A DNA stretch of 64,000 nt from Chamaelirium japonicum (taxonomy: Eukaryota; Streptophyta; Magnoliopsida; Liliales; Melanthiaceae), in assembly GCA_947650365.1 (NCBI GenBank), contig OX393555.1, forward strand, positions 18,525,424-18,589,423. The letters are read 5' to 3'. A program made the position numbers and the translations under genes. Positions 1 to 16,230 of this stretch are shown here, one piece after another. The notes beneath the pieces are model-generated. The model worked only from the letters and a program-made list of their open reading frames with translations, was not told where the DNA came from and made no database searches. How positions within the stretch are numbered: the first letter of the stretch is position 1; every line of letters starts with the position of its first letter.

Positions 1-311
1 TGTTTTTTTGTGTCTTCTCTGGTTTGTGTAGACAACAGCAACGGTGGGACCGGCAGGGCGGAGCGAAGCGGGCGGTATGAGCGCGGCCAATGGCACAGAG
101 CGCAGGCAGGTCAGGTCCGAGGCATCGACCGTGGTGCGGGCTGAGCAGGGCTGACAGACGGCGCAGCAGCGGTGATAGGCGAGCGGCATAACAGGAGCGG
201 GCGGCCGAGCAGTTCGCGTGGAGCGCAGGCGGGCACGGTGCTGGATGCAGGTCGGTGCAGGCGTGGTTGGCGTAGGCATAGCGCAGGCGGGTGGCAGCTG
301 CAGGTGGCCGG
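1..311. other. GC-rich flank, left part of the target of the Athila-like insertion
   Basis: This stretch is rich in GCGGGCG, GCAGG and GGTGC words and continues in similar style after 9084, so it is the same sequence split by the insertion at 312. Short open frames exist but show no motif, and GC-rich DNA is open by chance in several frames. I see no recognisable gene. Confidence 0.6.
307..311. repeat. Target site duplication GCCGG of the Athila-like element (partner 9079-9083)
   Basis: The five bases before the 5' LTR are GCCGG and the five bases after the 3' LTR (9079-9083) are also GCCGG. A perfect 5-bp duplication shows that 312-9078 is one complete insertion with true ends. Confidence 0.93.
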
Positions 312-2929
312 TGTTGAGCGGCCAATTTGTACGAATTATCCTTGTAGTATTATGCACATAGCGTCACTCTGCTACGTAAAACTTTCATAATACACGTAAA
401 CTGCATGAGTTTCTTTGCACCACGATATAATAGACTTTCATACGAACCCAATGTCATATTGGTTCGCTCTTATACATTGCATGCATGAAAAATACGGAGC
501 CCGATAGTCCAAATTATCCTTTTATCAATAATCGCATTGGAACCTTATTGACGTCATTTCATGTTTGTTTTTCAGGGATTTGACCCGGTTCGCGATGCAG
601 TCAGTTCAAGGGCATCATACTGAAGCCATGGATATTCTCACAGCGATCTGATGGAGACTGTACAGCTAGTTTGGAGGCCTATCTGAAGAACAACGTTGGA
701 AAACGGATAACTGCGATGATTCGGACGAGGGAAGAATTCGACAAGCTGTTGCAGTGCCGGACTCGAACCAGAAGATGAATGCATGAATACGAAGGAGCGA
801 CGATGGATTTGATGATGAATTTGGATGATGGTGACCGAGCTTCCCACGTGACCCCATTGCGCTTGAACCCATTATCCAACCCGAGTCGCCCATAAACCCG
901 TCATGGCCAAGACTTTGATCGAATCTCACAAACCCGATTCGCTCTCATGACCTCTTCTCTTCCTTCTAAATCAAAGTCGCACATTCCCATAGGTCTTTAA
1001 GTGTCAAACCCGGCTCAGTGTTGCACCCAACCCCTTAGCCACGGAACATTACCCATGCACGTTCATTCCATCAAACCCCAACCATCCGATCAAAAATCCA
1101 TGCATCCCCTTGATCTTCCCTATCTCTAAAATCTGATTTGCAGCCACACATCACAGCCGTCCCTACAAATCAGAATCCATGCGTTTAGCATGCATTGCAG
1201 ACCGTTCGATCTATTAACCAAACTCATGCAGCCATCACCTGAAGTCACCAACCCAAAGAGATTGCAGCCGTCCGATTGTCCATCTTTCCATGCAATAGCA
1301 ATGCATGCATGTAAACCGAAACCCAGCTCCGGAACTCTCCCTCCAACCCGATCACAGCCGTTCGATGCCATGCACCCTTTAAAACTGAAACCCGATCGGG
1401 ATCCTCTCTCTCGGATTCTCTTTCCATTTCTCTCTCTAAACCGATCTTCTCTCTTTTTGTTTCCTTGATTCTCTCTATCTCCTCTCTTTCCTTAACCGCC
1501 CCTCCCACCGAATCTCTCTCTCTCTTCTCCCGTTTCTTTCTCTCCTCTCTTTCTAAAACCGGAACCATGCAAGCCCGATACTCTCTCTCTCCGGGATACT
1601 CTCTCTCTCTAAATCTAAACCCCACCGAACTTCCTTCTTTCCATCTTTCCTTATCTATCTAACCCGACCCAGCCGGCCTTTTGTTTTCCTTTTCTACCCA
1701 AAACCGAACCTATCTCTGATCTCTCTCTATCCTATATAGAGGGGGGTGGAGGACGAACCTAGGGGGCTCGGACAACCATAAACCATCACCATCTTCACCA
1801 ACCCGCGGCCATCTACGTTGACCACCAACCATCTTCCACCATCTTCCATCTTCATTACCACCGGGGGCTCGGACAACCATAAACCATCACCATCTTCACC
1901 AACCCGCGGCCATCTACGTTGACCACCAACCATCTTCCACCATCTTCCATCTTCATTACCACCGAGGGCTGCCATCTAACCATAGACCCGGCCATTACAC
2001 ATCCCACCATATCTTCATCACCCTTGAGGCTTCTACGGCATCATCTCCATCTTCACGTACCATCTCCGAGCCACGTCCACCGCTCTCGAAGCCGCACGTC
2101 GCCATCATCGCCGGTTTCGCCATCATCAAGAAAGAAGCATCCGCTATCAGCGCACGCATGGCCATCCGAGGCTAACCACCCTATTCTAAGACCTGGATGA
2201 AGCTCTGTAGTCAGATCTAAACTCTGTTTTTATGTGTTATTTTCATATTTATGTTCGTTCAATGAAATAATGTGATCTTATTTATCTCATGAAAGCTTGA
2301 TAGGAATTGCATGCAACAAGTTCCATTTATGCTCCGTTATTATCAGGGTTTTACAGAAGTCGATTTCAGAGTTTTATTCTTCGTTATTACGGAAAGTTTT
2401 ACGGGGAATCATTACATAGTCTTGGCTTTTGTTATCACTACGAATTTTACGGAGAATTACTCCATCTTATTCCTATGAAGCGAGAAAGATCGCTACATTA
2501 GTTCGTCCTAATAATGCTCTATTGAATATCATGCGCGGAGAGAGATTGACTTCGCATCTCCGTGAGAATCTTGGAAATCATATAAAAATATGGTTTAGAT
2601 CGCTACTTGTGCGGATTCTTGGGCTTAGAATATCGCATCCATATCTGAACTTCCACACTGCACCGCACTACCTTAATTAGTTAATCTGCATGTTTTAATC
2701 TTGATTAGTTTACTTTTTCACAATCTCATAGAACCAAATCAACAATATTGCTCATTAAGTAACTTAGGTAGATAGATTAATAACCTTAGATTAGATAGTT
2801 TCCTCATTAGCAATCCCTGTGGGATCGACCTCGTAATACGTACCGCTCCTATAAAGCGATTCGTGCACTTGCGAGTTATAATTTAGATCAAATTAAAGCC
2901 TTAATTTAGGATTAGTTTAGATCGCATCA
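312..2929 (+). repeat. 5' LTR of the Athila-like element
   Basis: It is nearly identical to 6461-9078 at a constant offset of 6,149. It starts TG and ends CA. A CT-rich tract (about 1390-1650) precedes a TATA-like CCTATATAGA at 1731-1740, the likely promoter. Small ORFs in the LTR occur identically in both copies and show no protein motif, so I do not call them genes. Confidence 0.93.
1762..1963 (+). repeat. 101-bp tandem duplication inside the LTR, just after the TATA-like box
   Basis: Two head-to-tail copies (1762-1862 and 1863-1963) start GGGGGCTCGG and end ATTACCACC. The pair recurs in the 3' LTR at 7911-8112, so the duplication predates this insertion. It lies in the presumed transcribed leader (R/U5). 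Confidence 0.9.
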
Positions 2930-2935
2930 AGTTTT

Positions 2936-2953
2936 TGGCGCCGTTGCCGGGGA
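2936..2953 (+). promoter_or_regulatory. Primer binding site, tRNA-Asp type
   Basis: TGGCGCCGTTGCCGGGGA lies six bases after the 5' LTR. It matches the complement of the 3' end of plant tRNA-Asp, the primer I recall for Athila/Calypso-type elements. Confidence 0.85.
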
Positions 2954-3068
2954 TTGCAACGGAGCTTTCGAATTTAGGTTATTCCTTACTTGCCTTAGTT
3001 AGTGTTATTAGTGTTTGCTAGTTTAATTTTATCTTTAGAGTATATCAGTTTCTTAATCCTTAACGAAA

Positions 3069-4634
3069 ATGACTAACCAAACAATGACCCTAGAAGAATA
3101 TATGAATCTTACAAGGTCAACAAAATATCAAGATCCATTTTCAACAGTAGTGACCAACTCACATTCACCCCAAGAAATGACCCTAAAGGAGTATATGAAC
3201 ATAACAAGAACCACCAGACATCAGGATTATATAAACTTTTCAACTGAAATAGAATATCCTGAAAGAAATTCACCAATTAGGAGTTTACATGGCCATATAC
3301 AATATAATTCACCATGCTTTGACACACATTATCCTAGATGGCAAAATTATCATGATTCTAGATGGCAAAATTTTCATGATCCTAGATGGCAATATTATCA
3401 AAATTCTTGTTGGCAAAATCATCACGACTATAGTTGAAAAAATGAATCACCTGCAAATAATTTTCAAGATTTTTCTTATGATTATAAGCCACCAAATGAG
3501 GAGACTCTTGAAGATATACTACAAATGTCTATGCGCAATCAGCTTATGCAGAACTATCAAAGCAATATACAAGAGCAAATAAACGCTTTCGAAAGAATTG
3601 AATCATATTTTAATGTCATTAAGGAAGCAATACTTCGAGATCAATCTCAACTTGAGTCTAACTCCGATGAAGATTATGAGGATTATGAAAACATAAATAG
3701 CGTCTCAATAGATAATGGAGCTTATGAGGAGACCCAGATGGACATCCCTTTAGAAGATGAACTGGCCAAATCTAATTTTTTCAATCCTTTGGATGATTAC
3801 CCGAGCAATATGGATGACATTAATATGGATATGATTTTTGAGGATACTAATGATCTCCCATCTAACATTGACGTCATCAATGATAACATTATAGATAGTA
3901 TAATTGATGAAGAAGCCTATGCTCCCCCCTATGATGATGATGATGAGATTATTAAAGAAAGTAATATTCTCTCATCTAGTTTAAAAGTTACTAATGATAA
4001 TAAGATCTATGAGATGAATATGATCGATAATCTTATAGAGGACAAGCTTCTTCAATCATCCTCTAATGATCCAGTGGATGACGATCTGACCAATATTATA
4101 TTTGATGTCACCCATAATCTTCCTTATGATATTAATGATGATCTATTTGCTAAAGAAGTCAATGCTCTCTCAATGAATCTTGAAATTAATGATATCATGA
4201 CAGATCATTTATCCAGTATCGAAAAATCATACAATAACCTACAAATTTTGCCATCTGAGTTTCAACATACATATTTGGGTGAAGAAGATATATTTTCTGA
4301 TTTAATTTTTCCTCAATACATCCAAAATCAGAAAATTCAATTTTGCAAACTTTTCAAAGATAATATTGATGATACATGTTGGAATATGGAGTATAATAAT
4401 GAATCTTATCTTGTTCCATTTAAAAAGAAAATTCATGAAGAACATTATAGGATGAATCCTAAGAAAATAAAGGAGAGTCACGCAGAAACATGTCCAAAGT
4501 ATACAATAGAATATAATTTCTCAATTGATGACTACTCTCTTTTCTTTTTGAAAATTCCATCTGCAAAAAAATATATTTGTATTATAACAGTTAATTTTTT
4601 TTTTTTTTTTTTTTCATCTGCTCGTCTTTATTAG
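3069..4634 (+). pseudogene. Acidic gag-like ORF of the non-autonomous element, one internal TGA
   Basis: Two open stretches (3069-3437 and 3525-4634) are in the same frame and are separated by a single TGA at 3435-3437, after which the frame stays open. The whole is about 521 codons. The N-terminus has two copies of a TLEEYMNLTR-like motif, followed by four WQN(Y/F)HD-like repeats ending at the TGA. A stretch rich in Q, N and E then leads to a very acidic D/E/N-rich body of roughly 300 residues. No zinc knuckle and no enzymatic motif is visible. Position right after the primer site suggests a gag role, but the function is not shown. The T-run at 4595-4613 codes the odd poly-Phe end, which may not be the true C-terminus. 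Confidence 0.55.
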
Positions 4635-4833
4635 TCTATTTAGTCGCTTTGTTTTTTTTCTTTGTAGTACTAACATTTTGCAGGAAACGAGGCTACAAAG
4701 AACTTATGAGGTACTATCCATCCTTAAAACTTCGTACTTTTATTTTATATACATGTCCTGTAAAAATGCTATCATATAATGCCATCATCTCATTCATGAG
4801 CATGCCTAATTCATACATTGAGGACAATGTTTA

Positions 4834-4852
4834 ATTTAAGTTTGGGGGTGTG
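4834..4852 (+). promoter_or_regulatory. Internal polypurine tract, copy of the terminal one
   Basis: ATTTAAGTTTGGGGGTGTG is identical over 19 bases to the tract at 6444-6462 that abuts the 3' LTR. It lies about 200 bp after the gag-like ORF. It may be a second plus-strand priming site or a relic of an older element end. Confidence 0.6.
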
Positions 4853-6443
4853 ATGTACCTTTTTGCAAAATCCTGTATGTATTCAATTTCCACAAAATTT
4901 TTCTGTTCTCATTTTGTATTTAAAAAAAAAAAAACCAAAAAAAAAAAAATTTGTGTTTTTTTAATAATAATGCATCAACTCGCGCTGTAGTGGGACAGCT
5001 CGGCACATACATCTTCGTGTATGTGTGTCTAGTCTGTAGTCCCCTACCAAAACTACAGCGTCCGTATAGAAATCTATAGGAATTTGTATTTGCATGTTTT
5101 TATTTTCTTTTTCATACTTTAGTTTCTTATCGTATTACTTTTGCAGTCCTTTTTGTTCTTTTCAAAAAAAAAAAAATATTATATTTATATTTTACCTTTA
5201 TTTTAGGTTTTATAGTCTAATTTTATCGTACTCGAATAGGACTATAAGGTACTTGGTAATCAAGGTATACAGTCCAAGGATCAGCTAGAAAAAGTATGTC
5301 TAATATGGTTCTGACCCTTAGTAACCTTTTAGAGATTGTCAAAACAAACTAGACTTAACTTTTCACTTCACATCTGGCTTACACCTCTAGGGTCTAGATT
5401 CAAAGCTTTCATATCGGCCTAATAGTTAACTAGAGTCCTGATGAACCATGCGGATCTGGTTCACTTAGTTTTAAAAAAAAAAAAAATACCATTAGAAAAG
5501 TGACCAGTGAATTCTAAGGTATAGCGGAAAGGGCTACCTATTAGCATGGTCTAGGATCTAATTATGTAAAAGTCTTAACCTGTATGCCCTAATATGAGTG
5601 AAGCCTGGTCGATAGGGTTATAAGAATGATCCTATGGATGCAGAGTGAATCAAATATAAAGGCAACATGAGGATGGCTACCTAACTCATGAGAGTGTTGG
5701 CAGTGTGTCATGGGCATAGAGTGCAGCTGGCATGGTACAAGTTAAGAAGGGATATATAATTAGATCCAGAAAAAAAATGAGACCGAAAAAAAAAAAAAAA
5801 AAAGGAAAAAAAAAGGAAAAGGAAATAGTGTGAAAGCCGTCGTTATAAACAATGTGGGGAAACTGGAATATCACATATAAAGCCGAAAGGTATTAAGGTG
5901 AATATCCACAACTCTCACTAGCCTGTCTAGATTAGCTGGTTTTGACTCAGGTTCTAAGGTCGACTTTGACCGTTCTAGGAGACTGTTAGAATGTTATGAA
6001 TGTAGAGAACCAAACCCCCAGTTGTGTTTAGCCCAGACAGCACCGTGCACTCGAGCATAGTTGACCTTGATCTTTTCTAGCGGGAAACTAATAGTTAGAA
6101 CCTAAAGTGCGTACTTCGAAAGCTGAAGCTTGGGCTAGATACCTTGTGAGTCTTGTGCCTTAGAAATTCTATTTTTGAGTACTTTTTAATTATTCTATGA
6201 AACCGACTTTTCTTATTTCTTATTTATATTAAAAATAAAAAAATAAACAAAAAAATTTGAATTTTGTGGGTAGATTCACTGCAAACCCTCACGAGACGAA
6301 ACTCGTCCACTGGGGTAACCCAGGGGTTTAAAGGCTTGTTGCACGTGCTAAGTGCAGTCGCGATTCCTGCGAAAGTGAGTTAGAAGTTTTTATTTTGTCA
6401 TTTACTTTGTTTATTTTTCTTTTCTTACTCGAGGGCGAGCAAG
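4853..6443 (+). other. Non-coding 3' internal region of the Athila-like element
   Basis: About 1.6 kb with no sustained open frame, several A-runs (4920-4950, 5164-5176, 5471-5484, 5766-5820) and no pol motif. This is where pol would be in an autonomous element; here it is replaced by unrelated-looking non-coding DNA. Confidence 0.7.
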
Positions 6444-6462
6444 ATTTAAGTTTGGGGGTGTG
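6444..6462 (+). promoter_or_regulatory. Terminal polypurine tract
   Basis: ATTTAAGTTTGGGGGTGTG runs directly into the TGTTG start of the 3' LTR at 6461, the expected place for plus-strand priming. Confidence 0.85.
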
Positions 6463-9078
6463 TTGAGCGGCCAATTTGTACGAATTATCCTTGTAGTATT
6501 ATGCACATAGCGTCACTCTGCTACGTAAAACTTTCATAATACACGTAAACTGCATGAGTTTCTTTGCACCACGATATAATAGACTTTCATACGAACCCAA
6601 CGTCATATTGGTTCGCTCTTATACATTGCATGCATGAAAAATACGGAGCCCGATAGTCCAAATTATCCTTTTATCAATAATCGCATTGGAACCTTATTGA
6701 CATCATTTCATGTTTGTTTTTCAGGGATTTGACCCGGTTCGCGATGCAGTCAGTTCAAGGGCATCATACTGAAGCCATGGATATTCTCACAGCGATCTGA
6801 TGGAGACTGTACAGCTAGTTTGGAGGCCTATCTGAAGAACAACGTTGGAAAACGGATAACTGCGATGATTCGGACGAGGGAAGAATTCGACAAGCTGTTG
6901 CAGTGCCGGACTCGAACCAGAAGATGAATGCATGAATACGAAGGAGCGACGATGGATTTGATGATGAATTTGGATGATGGTGACCGAGCTTCCCACGTGA
7001 CCCCATTGCGCTTGAACCCATTATCCAACCCGAGTCGCCCATAAACCCGTCATGGCCAAGACTTTGATCGAATCTCACAAACCCGATTCGCTCTCATGAC
7101 CTCTTCTCTTCCTTCTAAATCAAAGTCGCACATTCCCATAGGTCTTTAAGTGTCAAACCCGGCTCAGTGTTGCACCCAACCCCTTAGCCACGGAACATTA
7201 CCCATGCACGTTCATTCCATCAAACCCCAACCATCCGATCAAAAATCCATGCATCCCCTTGATCTTCCCTATCTCTAAAATCTGATTTGCAGCCACACAT
7301 CACAGCCGTCCCTACAAATCAGAATCCATGCGTTTAGCATGCATTGCAGACCGTTCGATCTATTAACCAAACTCATGCAGCCATCACCTGAAGTCACCAA
7401 CCCAAAGAGATTGCAGCCGTCCGATTGTCCATCTTTCCATGCAATAGCAATGCATGCATGTAAACCGAAACCCAGCTCCGGAACTCTCCCTCCAACCCGA
7501 TCACAGCCGTTCGATGCCATGCACCCTTTAAAACTGAAACCCGATCGGGATCCTCTCTCTCGGATTCTCTTTCCATTTCTCTCTCTAAACCGATCTTCTC
7601 TCTTTTTGTTTCCTTGATTCTCTCTATCTCCTCTCTTTCCTTAACCGCCCCTCCCACCGAATCTCTCTCTCTCTTCTCCCGTTTCTTTCTCTCCTCTCTT
7701 TCTAAAACCGGAACCATGCAAGCCCGATACTCTCTCTCTCCGGGATACTCTCTCTCTCTAAATCTAAACCCCACCGAACTTCCTTCTTTCCATCTTTCCT
7801 TATCTATCTAACCCGACCCAGCCGGCCTTTTGTTTTCCTTTTCTACCCAAAACCGAACCTATCTCTGATCTCTCTCTATCCTATATAGAGGGGGGTGGAG
7901 GACGAACCTAGGGGGCTCGGACAACCATAAACCATCACCATCTTCACCAACCCACGGCCATCTACGTTGACCACCAACCATCTTCCACCATCTTCCATCT
8001 TCATTACCACCGGGGGCTCGGACAACCATAAACCATCACCATCTTCACCAACCCGCGGCCATCTACGTTGACCACCAACCATCTTCCACCATCTTCCATC
8101 TTCATTACCACCGAGGGCTGCCATCTAACCATAGACCCGGCCATTACACATCCCACCATATCTTCATCACCCTTGAGGCTTCTACGGCATCATCTCCATC
8201 TTCACGTACCATCTCCGAGCCACGTCCACCGCTCTCGAAGCCGCACGTCGCCATCATCGCCGGTTTCGCCATCATCAAGAAAGAAGCATCCGCTATCAGC
8301 GCACGCATGGCCATCCGAGGCTAACCACCCTATTCTAAGACCTGGATGAAGCTCTGTAGTCAGATCTAAACTCTGTTTTTATGTGTTATTTTCATATTTA
8401 TGTTCGTTCAATGAAATAATGTGATCTTATTTATCTCATGAAAGCTTGATAGGAATTGCATGCAACAAGTTCCATTTATGCTCCGTTATTATCAGGGTTT
8501 TACAGAAGTCGATTTCAGAGTTTTATTCTTCGTTATTACGGAAAGTTTTACGGGGAATCATTACATAGTCTTGGCTTTTGTTATCACTACGAATTTTACG
8601 GAGAATTACTCCATCTTATTCCTATGAAGCGAGAAAGATCGCTACATTAGTTCGTCCTAATAATGCTCTATTGAATATCATGCGCGGAGAGAGATTGACT
8701 TCGCATCTCCGTGAGAATCTTGGAAATCATATAAAAATATGGTTTAGATCGCTACTTGTGCGGATTCTAGGGCTTAGAATATCGCATCCATATCTGAACT
8801 TCCACACTGCACCGCACTACCTTAATTAGTTAATCTGCATGTTTTAATCTTGATTAGTTTACTTTTTCACAATCTCATAGAACCAAATCAACAATATTGC
8901 TCATTAAGTAACTTAGGTAGATAGATTAATAACCTTAGATTAGATAGTTTCCTCATTAGCAATCCCTGTGGGATCGACCTCGTAATACGTACCGCTCCTA
9001 CAAAGCGATTCGTGCACTTGCGAGTTATAATTTAGATCAAATTAAAGCCTTAATTTAGGATTAGTTTAGATCGCATCA
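6461..9078 (+). repeat. 3' LTR of the Athila-like element
   Basis: Same length as the 5' LTR. By eye the differences are about five substitutions (for example at 6601, 6703, 7954, 8769 and 9001). It is followed by the GCCGG duplication. Confidence 0.93.
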
Positions 9079-9083
9079 GCCGG

Positions 9084-9399
9084 CGTAAGATGGTGCGGGC
9101 GGCGAAGGCGAGTGGCAGCCTGCGATGTGCACACGGGGTTCCAAGCGGTGCGGGCGGGCGCGGCACAGGTGGGCAGCGGCAGCGGTGGCCGGCAAGTCGC
9201 AGGTCGCGTGGGTCAAAGGCCTCATCCCCGTTTGGTGGATGTGGGCTCCACTCGGGTGCGGGGTCCACGCGGCAGCCCTTTAGGGGCTACGGGCTTTTGA
9301 TGGGGAGAGGGAGGCTGGCGGCCCCCCTTTTTTTAACTAATGACCCACTTTTAGGGGCTGCGGTGCAACACCGCACGCACCGCACGCCGCATTTTAGCA
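9084..9399. other. GC-rich flank, right part of the split target
   Basis: Continues the GC-rich sequence of 1-311. It ends in T-run and A/T-rich DNA near 9330 and a small palindrome TGCGGTG-CAA-CACCGCA near 9359-9375. No gene seen. Confidence 0.5.
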
Positions 9400-9576
9400 C
9401 TTCAAATCAACGGTTAAAATTGACAGTCAAAAACCGTTGATTTGAAGAGCACCCTTTGATGCACCTAGAGGTTTTAGAATGGGCTGATTTTTTGTGAGGA
9501 TGATCAACATATCATAGACAACATGTCTACAAAAAATCAGCCCATTCTATAACCTCTAGGTGCCTCAAAGGGTGCT
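9400..9576. repeat. Two consecutive hairpins, part of a foldback element
   Basis: Arms 9400-9415 and 9432-9447 (CTTCAAATCAACGGTT) pair perfectly. Immediately after, 48-base arms 9448-9495 and 9529-9576 pair with about two mismatches. The loop side reads GAGGATGATCA, as in the inner hairpins of the foldback elements at 9684 and 10229, so this is a diverged relative of that family. Confidence 0.75.
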
Positions 9577-9621
9577 GGGTTATTGCTAGGTCAAAATTTT
9601 GCTAGGTCATCCGATCCTGAC

Positions 9622-9623
<2 letters not shown>

Positions 9624-9683
<60 letters not shown>
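9624..9683. repeat. (AT)n microsatellite
   Basis: About 60 bp of uninterrupted AT directly abutting foldback element 1. Confidence 0.97.
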
Positions 9684-11024
<1,341 letters not shown>

Positions 11025-11040
11025 TATATATATATATATA
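11025..11040. repeat. Short (TA)n between foldback elements 3 and 4
   Basis: Sixteen bases of TA. Element 4 begins directly after, with its outer GGGGAGGGA missing. Confidence 0.9.
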
Positions 11041-14406
<3,366 letters not shown>

Positions 14407-14444
<38 letters not shown>

Positions 14445-14458
14445 CACACACACACACT
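14407..14458. repeat. (TA)n(CA)n microsatellite
   Basis: TA repeats to 14434 then AC repeats, bordering foldback element 5 on the right. Confidence 0.95.
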
Positions 14459-16200
14459 GAGGGGCTGATGCCCCCTTCTTCTCTGGTTCGGGTTTGATAC
14501 AAGGGGTTGTGACCCCATTTGGGGCTGCAGCTTCATTCAATTTTTTTTTTCATCAGATGATGTGGTCTCCTTTTGGGGCTGAAGTCTTGATTCTTCTCTC
14601 TTCTTCTTCTTCTTCCTTTTTTTTCTTGACTTCTAGACTTGAACTGCCTTTTTTTCTGGAATTGACCTTGCACCTTTATTTTACTTGTACCTTTTGTCTT
14701 CTTGCAGGACTCATCCCTCTGAATGCTTTCTAAAAACCGGTTGGATTATTGAGGAGGTCAACCGCGGAAGTAAAGCGACTGGCGAGGTTGCACCCGAGCA
14801 TGCTGATCAAGGTGGGCTGGATGTTCCTCTTGACTATGGAGAGAACTTTTTCTGGTGGTGACATTGGCTCGGAGGACATCGAGATGGACTTTCTGGAGTT
14901 CGACGAGGAGGAAGGCAAGTTACTAGCATCGACAAGGAGCAATCTGCTTTGGTCGTCTTCTGTTTGTCGATCTTGACCTCGGTGACTGCTCCAACGATCT
15001 TTTTGACTTCGTAGAGGTCGTGGAGGATATGGTCGTCGCTGATGCATATGCCCTTCTTCGAGTTGTTGTTTTTGACTTCAGTGGCGGTTCCAGTCCTTCG
15101 GATAACTTGAGCTTTTGCATGAGCTTGGCGTGTTTCAAGGCAGATGACTCCTTATTTGCGGAGCAGCTGTACACCTTCCTGGAGTAAGTGAGATTTATTA
15201 CTCGTCACTGGCTTTGCTAGATGAGGATGCTTCCTTGGCTTTAGCTGCGGCCGAGAAAGAGGAACATCGACTGGAGGGGCTTCACATGCTTACTATTACA
15301 GACTTGGTTCGGCTGCAGAAGACGGTGAAGGCCGCTCGTGCGTCGCTTCAGAAGTCGAAGTCCCGTCTGGAGGAAGCTCGAGCGACTGAGAAGACTTCTG
15401 GAGCAGGGCTTGCGAAATAGCGGGAAGAGTTGATAAAGCACCGGGAGCTGGTAGAGCTATCAAGAAGGCTTCTGGAGTGAACCTTGCGAAGCAGCGTGCA
15501 GAACTGGTGATGTATCAGAAGCTGATGGCTTCTCTACCCCTGGAGTTGCAGTGCATGTAAGCTGCGGGAGGCGAGCCGCTTCAGCGTCTCAAGGACTTTG
15601 ACTTGTTACTTGTGCGTCGCTTCAAAAACTGGAGTCCCATTTGGAGAAAGCTCGAGCGACCGAGAAGACTTCTGGAATAGAGCTTGCGAAGTAGCAGGAA
15701 GAGCTGACAAAGTACCGGGAGCTAGTGGAGCGATCGAGAAGGCTTCTGAAGTGAACCTTGTAAAGCAGCGTGCAGAGCTAGCGACGCATCTGAAGTAGAC
15801 GACTTCTCTACCCCTGGAGTTGCAACAAATGTAGGCCGTGTAAGGCGAGCTGCTTTAGTACCTCATGAACTTTGACTTGCTACTTGTGCGTTGCTTCAGA
15901 AGCCGAAGTCTTGTCTGGAGAGAGTAAAGGTGACTGAGAAGACTTCTACAGTGGAGCTTGCAAAGCAGCGGGAGGAGCTGACGAAGCACTGAGAGCTGAT
16001 AGTTTCTCGCCCTTCGGAGTTGCAACACGTGAATGCCTCGAGAGACGAGCTGTGGCAATGCCTAAGGGACTTCTTATGCGTCTTTTTTGGGCTCATCTTC
16101 TGGAAGGGTGGTTTGCCCTTTTTTATTTGGACTAAACCTTTGCAGGCTGCCTATGTACCGTACTAAGAGAGATCAAGTCACACGTAGTTCGTTTATGCAT
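14459..16200 (+). pseudogene. Degenerate antisense ORF (aORF) of gypsy copy C, coiled-coil part
   Basis: The plus strand shows broken open frames coding Lys/Glu/Ala-rich coiled-coil segments, the longest clean one at 15214-15420. Stops interrupt the frames elsewhere. A pyrimidine-rich stretch ending TTCTTGCAG at about 14708 looks like an intron acceptor. By position (facing the minus-strand gag/pol remnant that follows) and by its heptad character it corresponds to the last exon of the aORF in copies A and B, though I see no clear base-level match. What precedes it, if anything, is lost at the foldback cluster. Confidence 0.45.
15337..16160 (+). repeat. About 274-bp tandem triplication within the coiled-coil region
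   Basis: The block beginning TGTGCGTCGCTTCA(GA) recurs at about 15337, 15611 and 15885. It is followed each time by GAGAAGACTTCT, by GCAGCGTGCAGAGCT-like words and by CCCCTGGAGTTGCA. The period is 274-275 bp. The third copy is the most divergent. Confidence 0.8.
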
Positions 16201-16230
16201 TTTTTTTGGGGGTAAGGGGGTAACCTTGCA

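Larger units (their letters stand above)
312..9078 (+). mobile_element. Complete non-autonomous Athila-like Ty3/gypsy LTR retrotransposon
   Basis: The element is 8,767 bp with two 2,618-bp LTRs that begin TGTTGAGCGG and end GATCGCATCA, a tRNA-Asp type primer site, a polypurine tract against the 3' LTR, and perfect 5-bp target duplications. The 3.5-kb internal part holds one gag-like acidic ORF and no protease, RT, RNase H or integrase. It must therefore have moved with enzymes supplied by another element. The Athila assignment rests on the primer site and on the TTTAAGTTTGGGGGTG purine tract, both of which I recall from Athila/Tat elements. By eye the LTRs differ at only about five positions, so insertion was recent. 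Confidence 0.88.

Noticed and set aside
638-2680. Many ORFs of 60-126 codons in the LTR, repeated exactly at 6787-8829
   Set aside because: They lie in an LTR, on both strands, with no motif; identity between copies only reflects LTR identity.
16207-16227. Plus-strand purine tract GGGGGTAAGGGGGTAAC
   Set aside because: It resembles the copy A polypurine tract but no LTR start follows it; probably chance or a relic.
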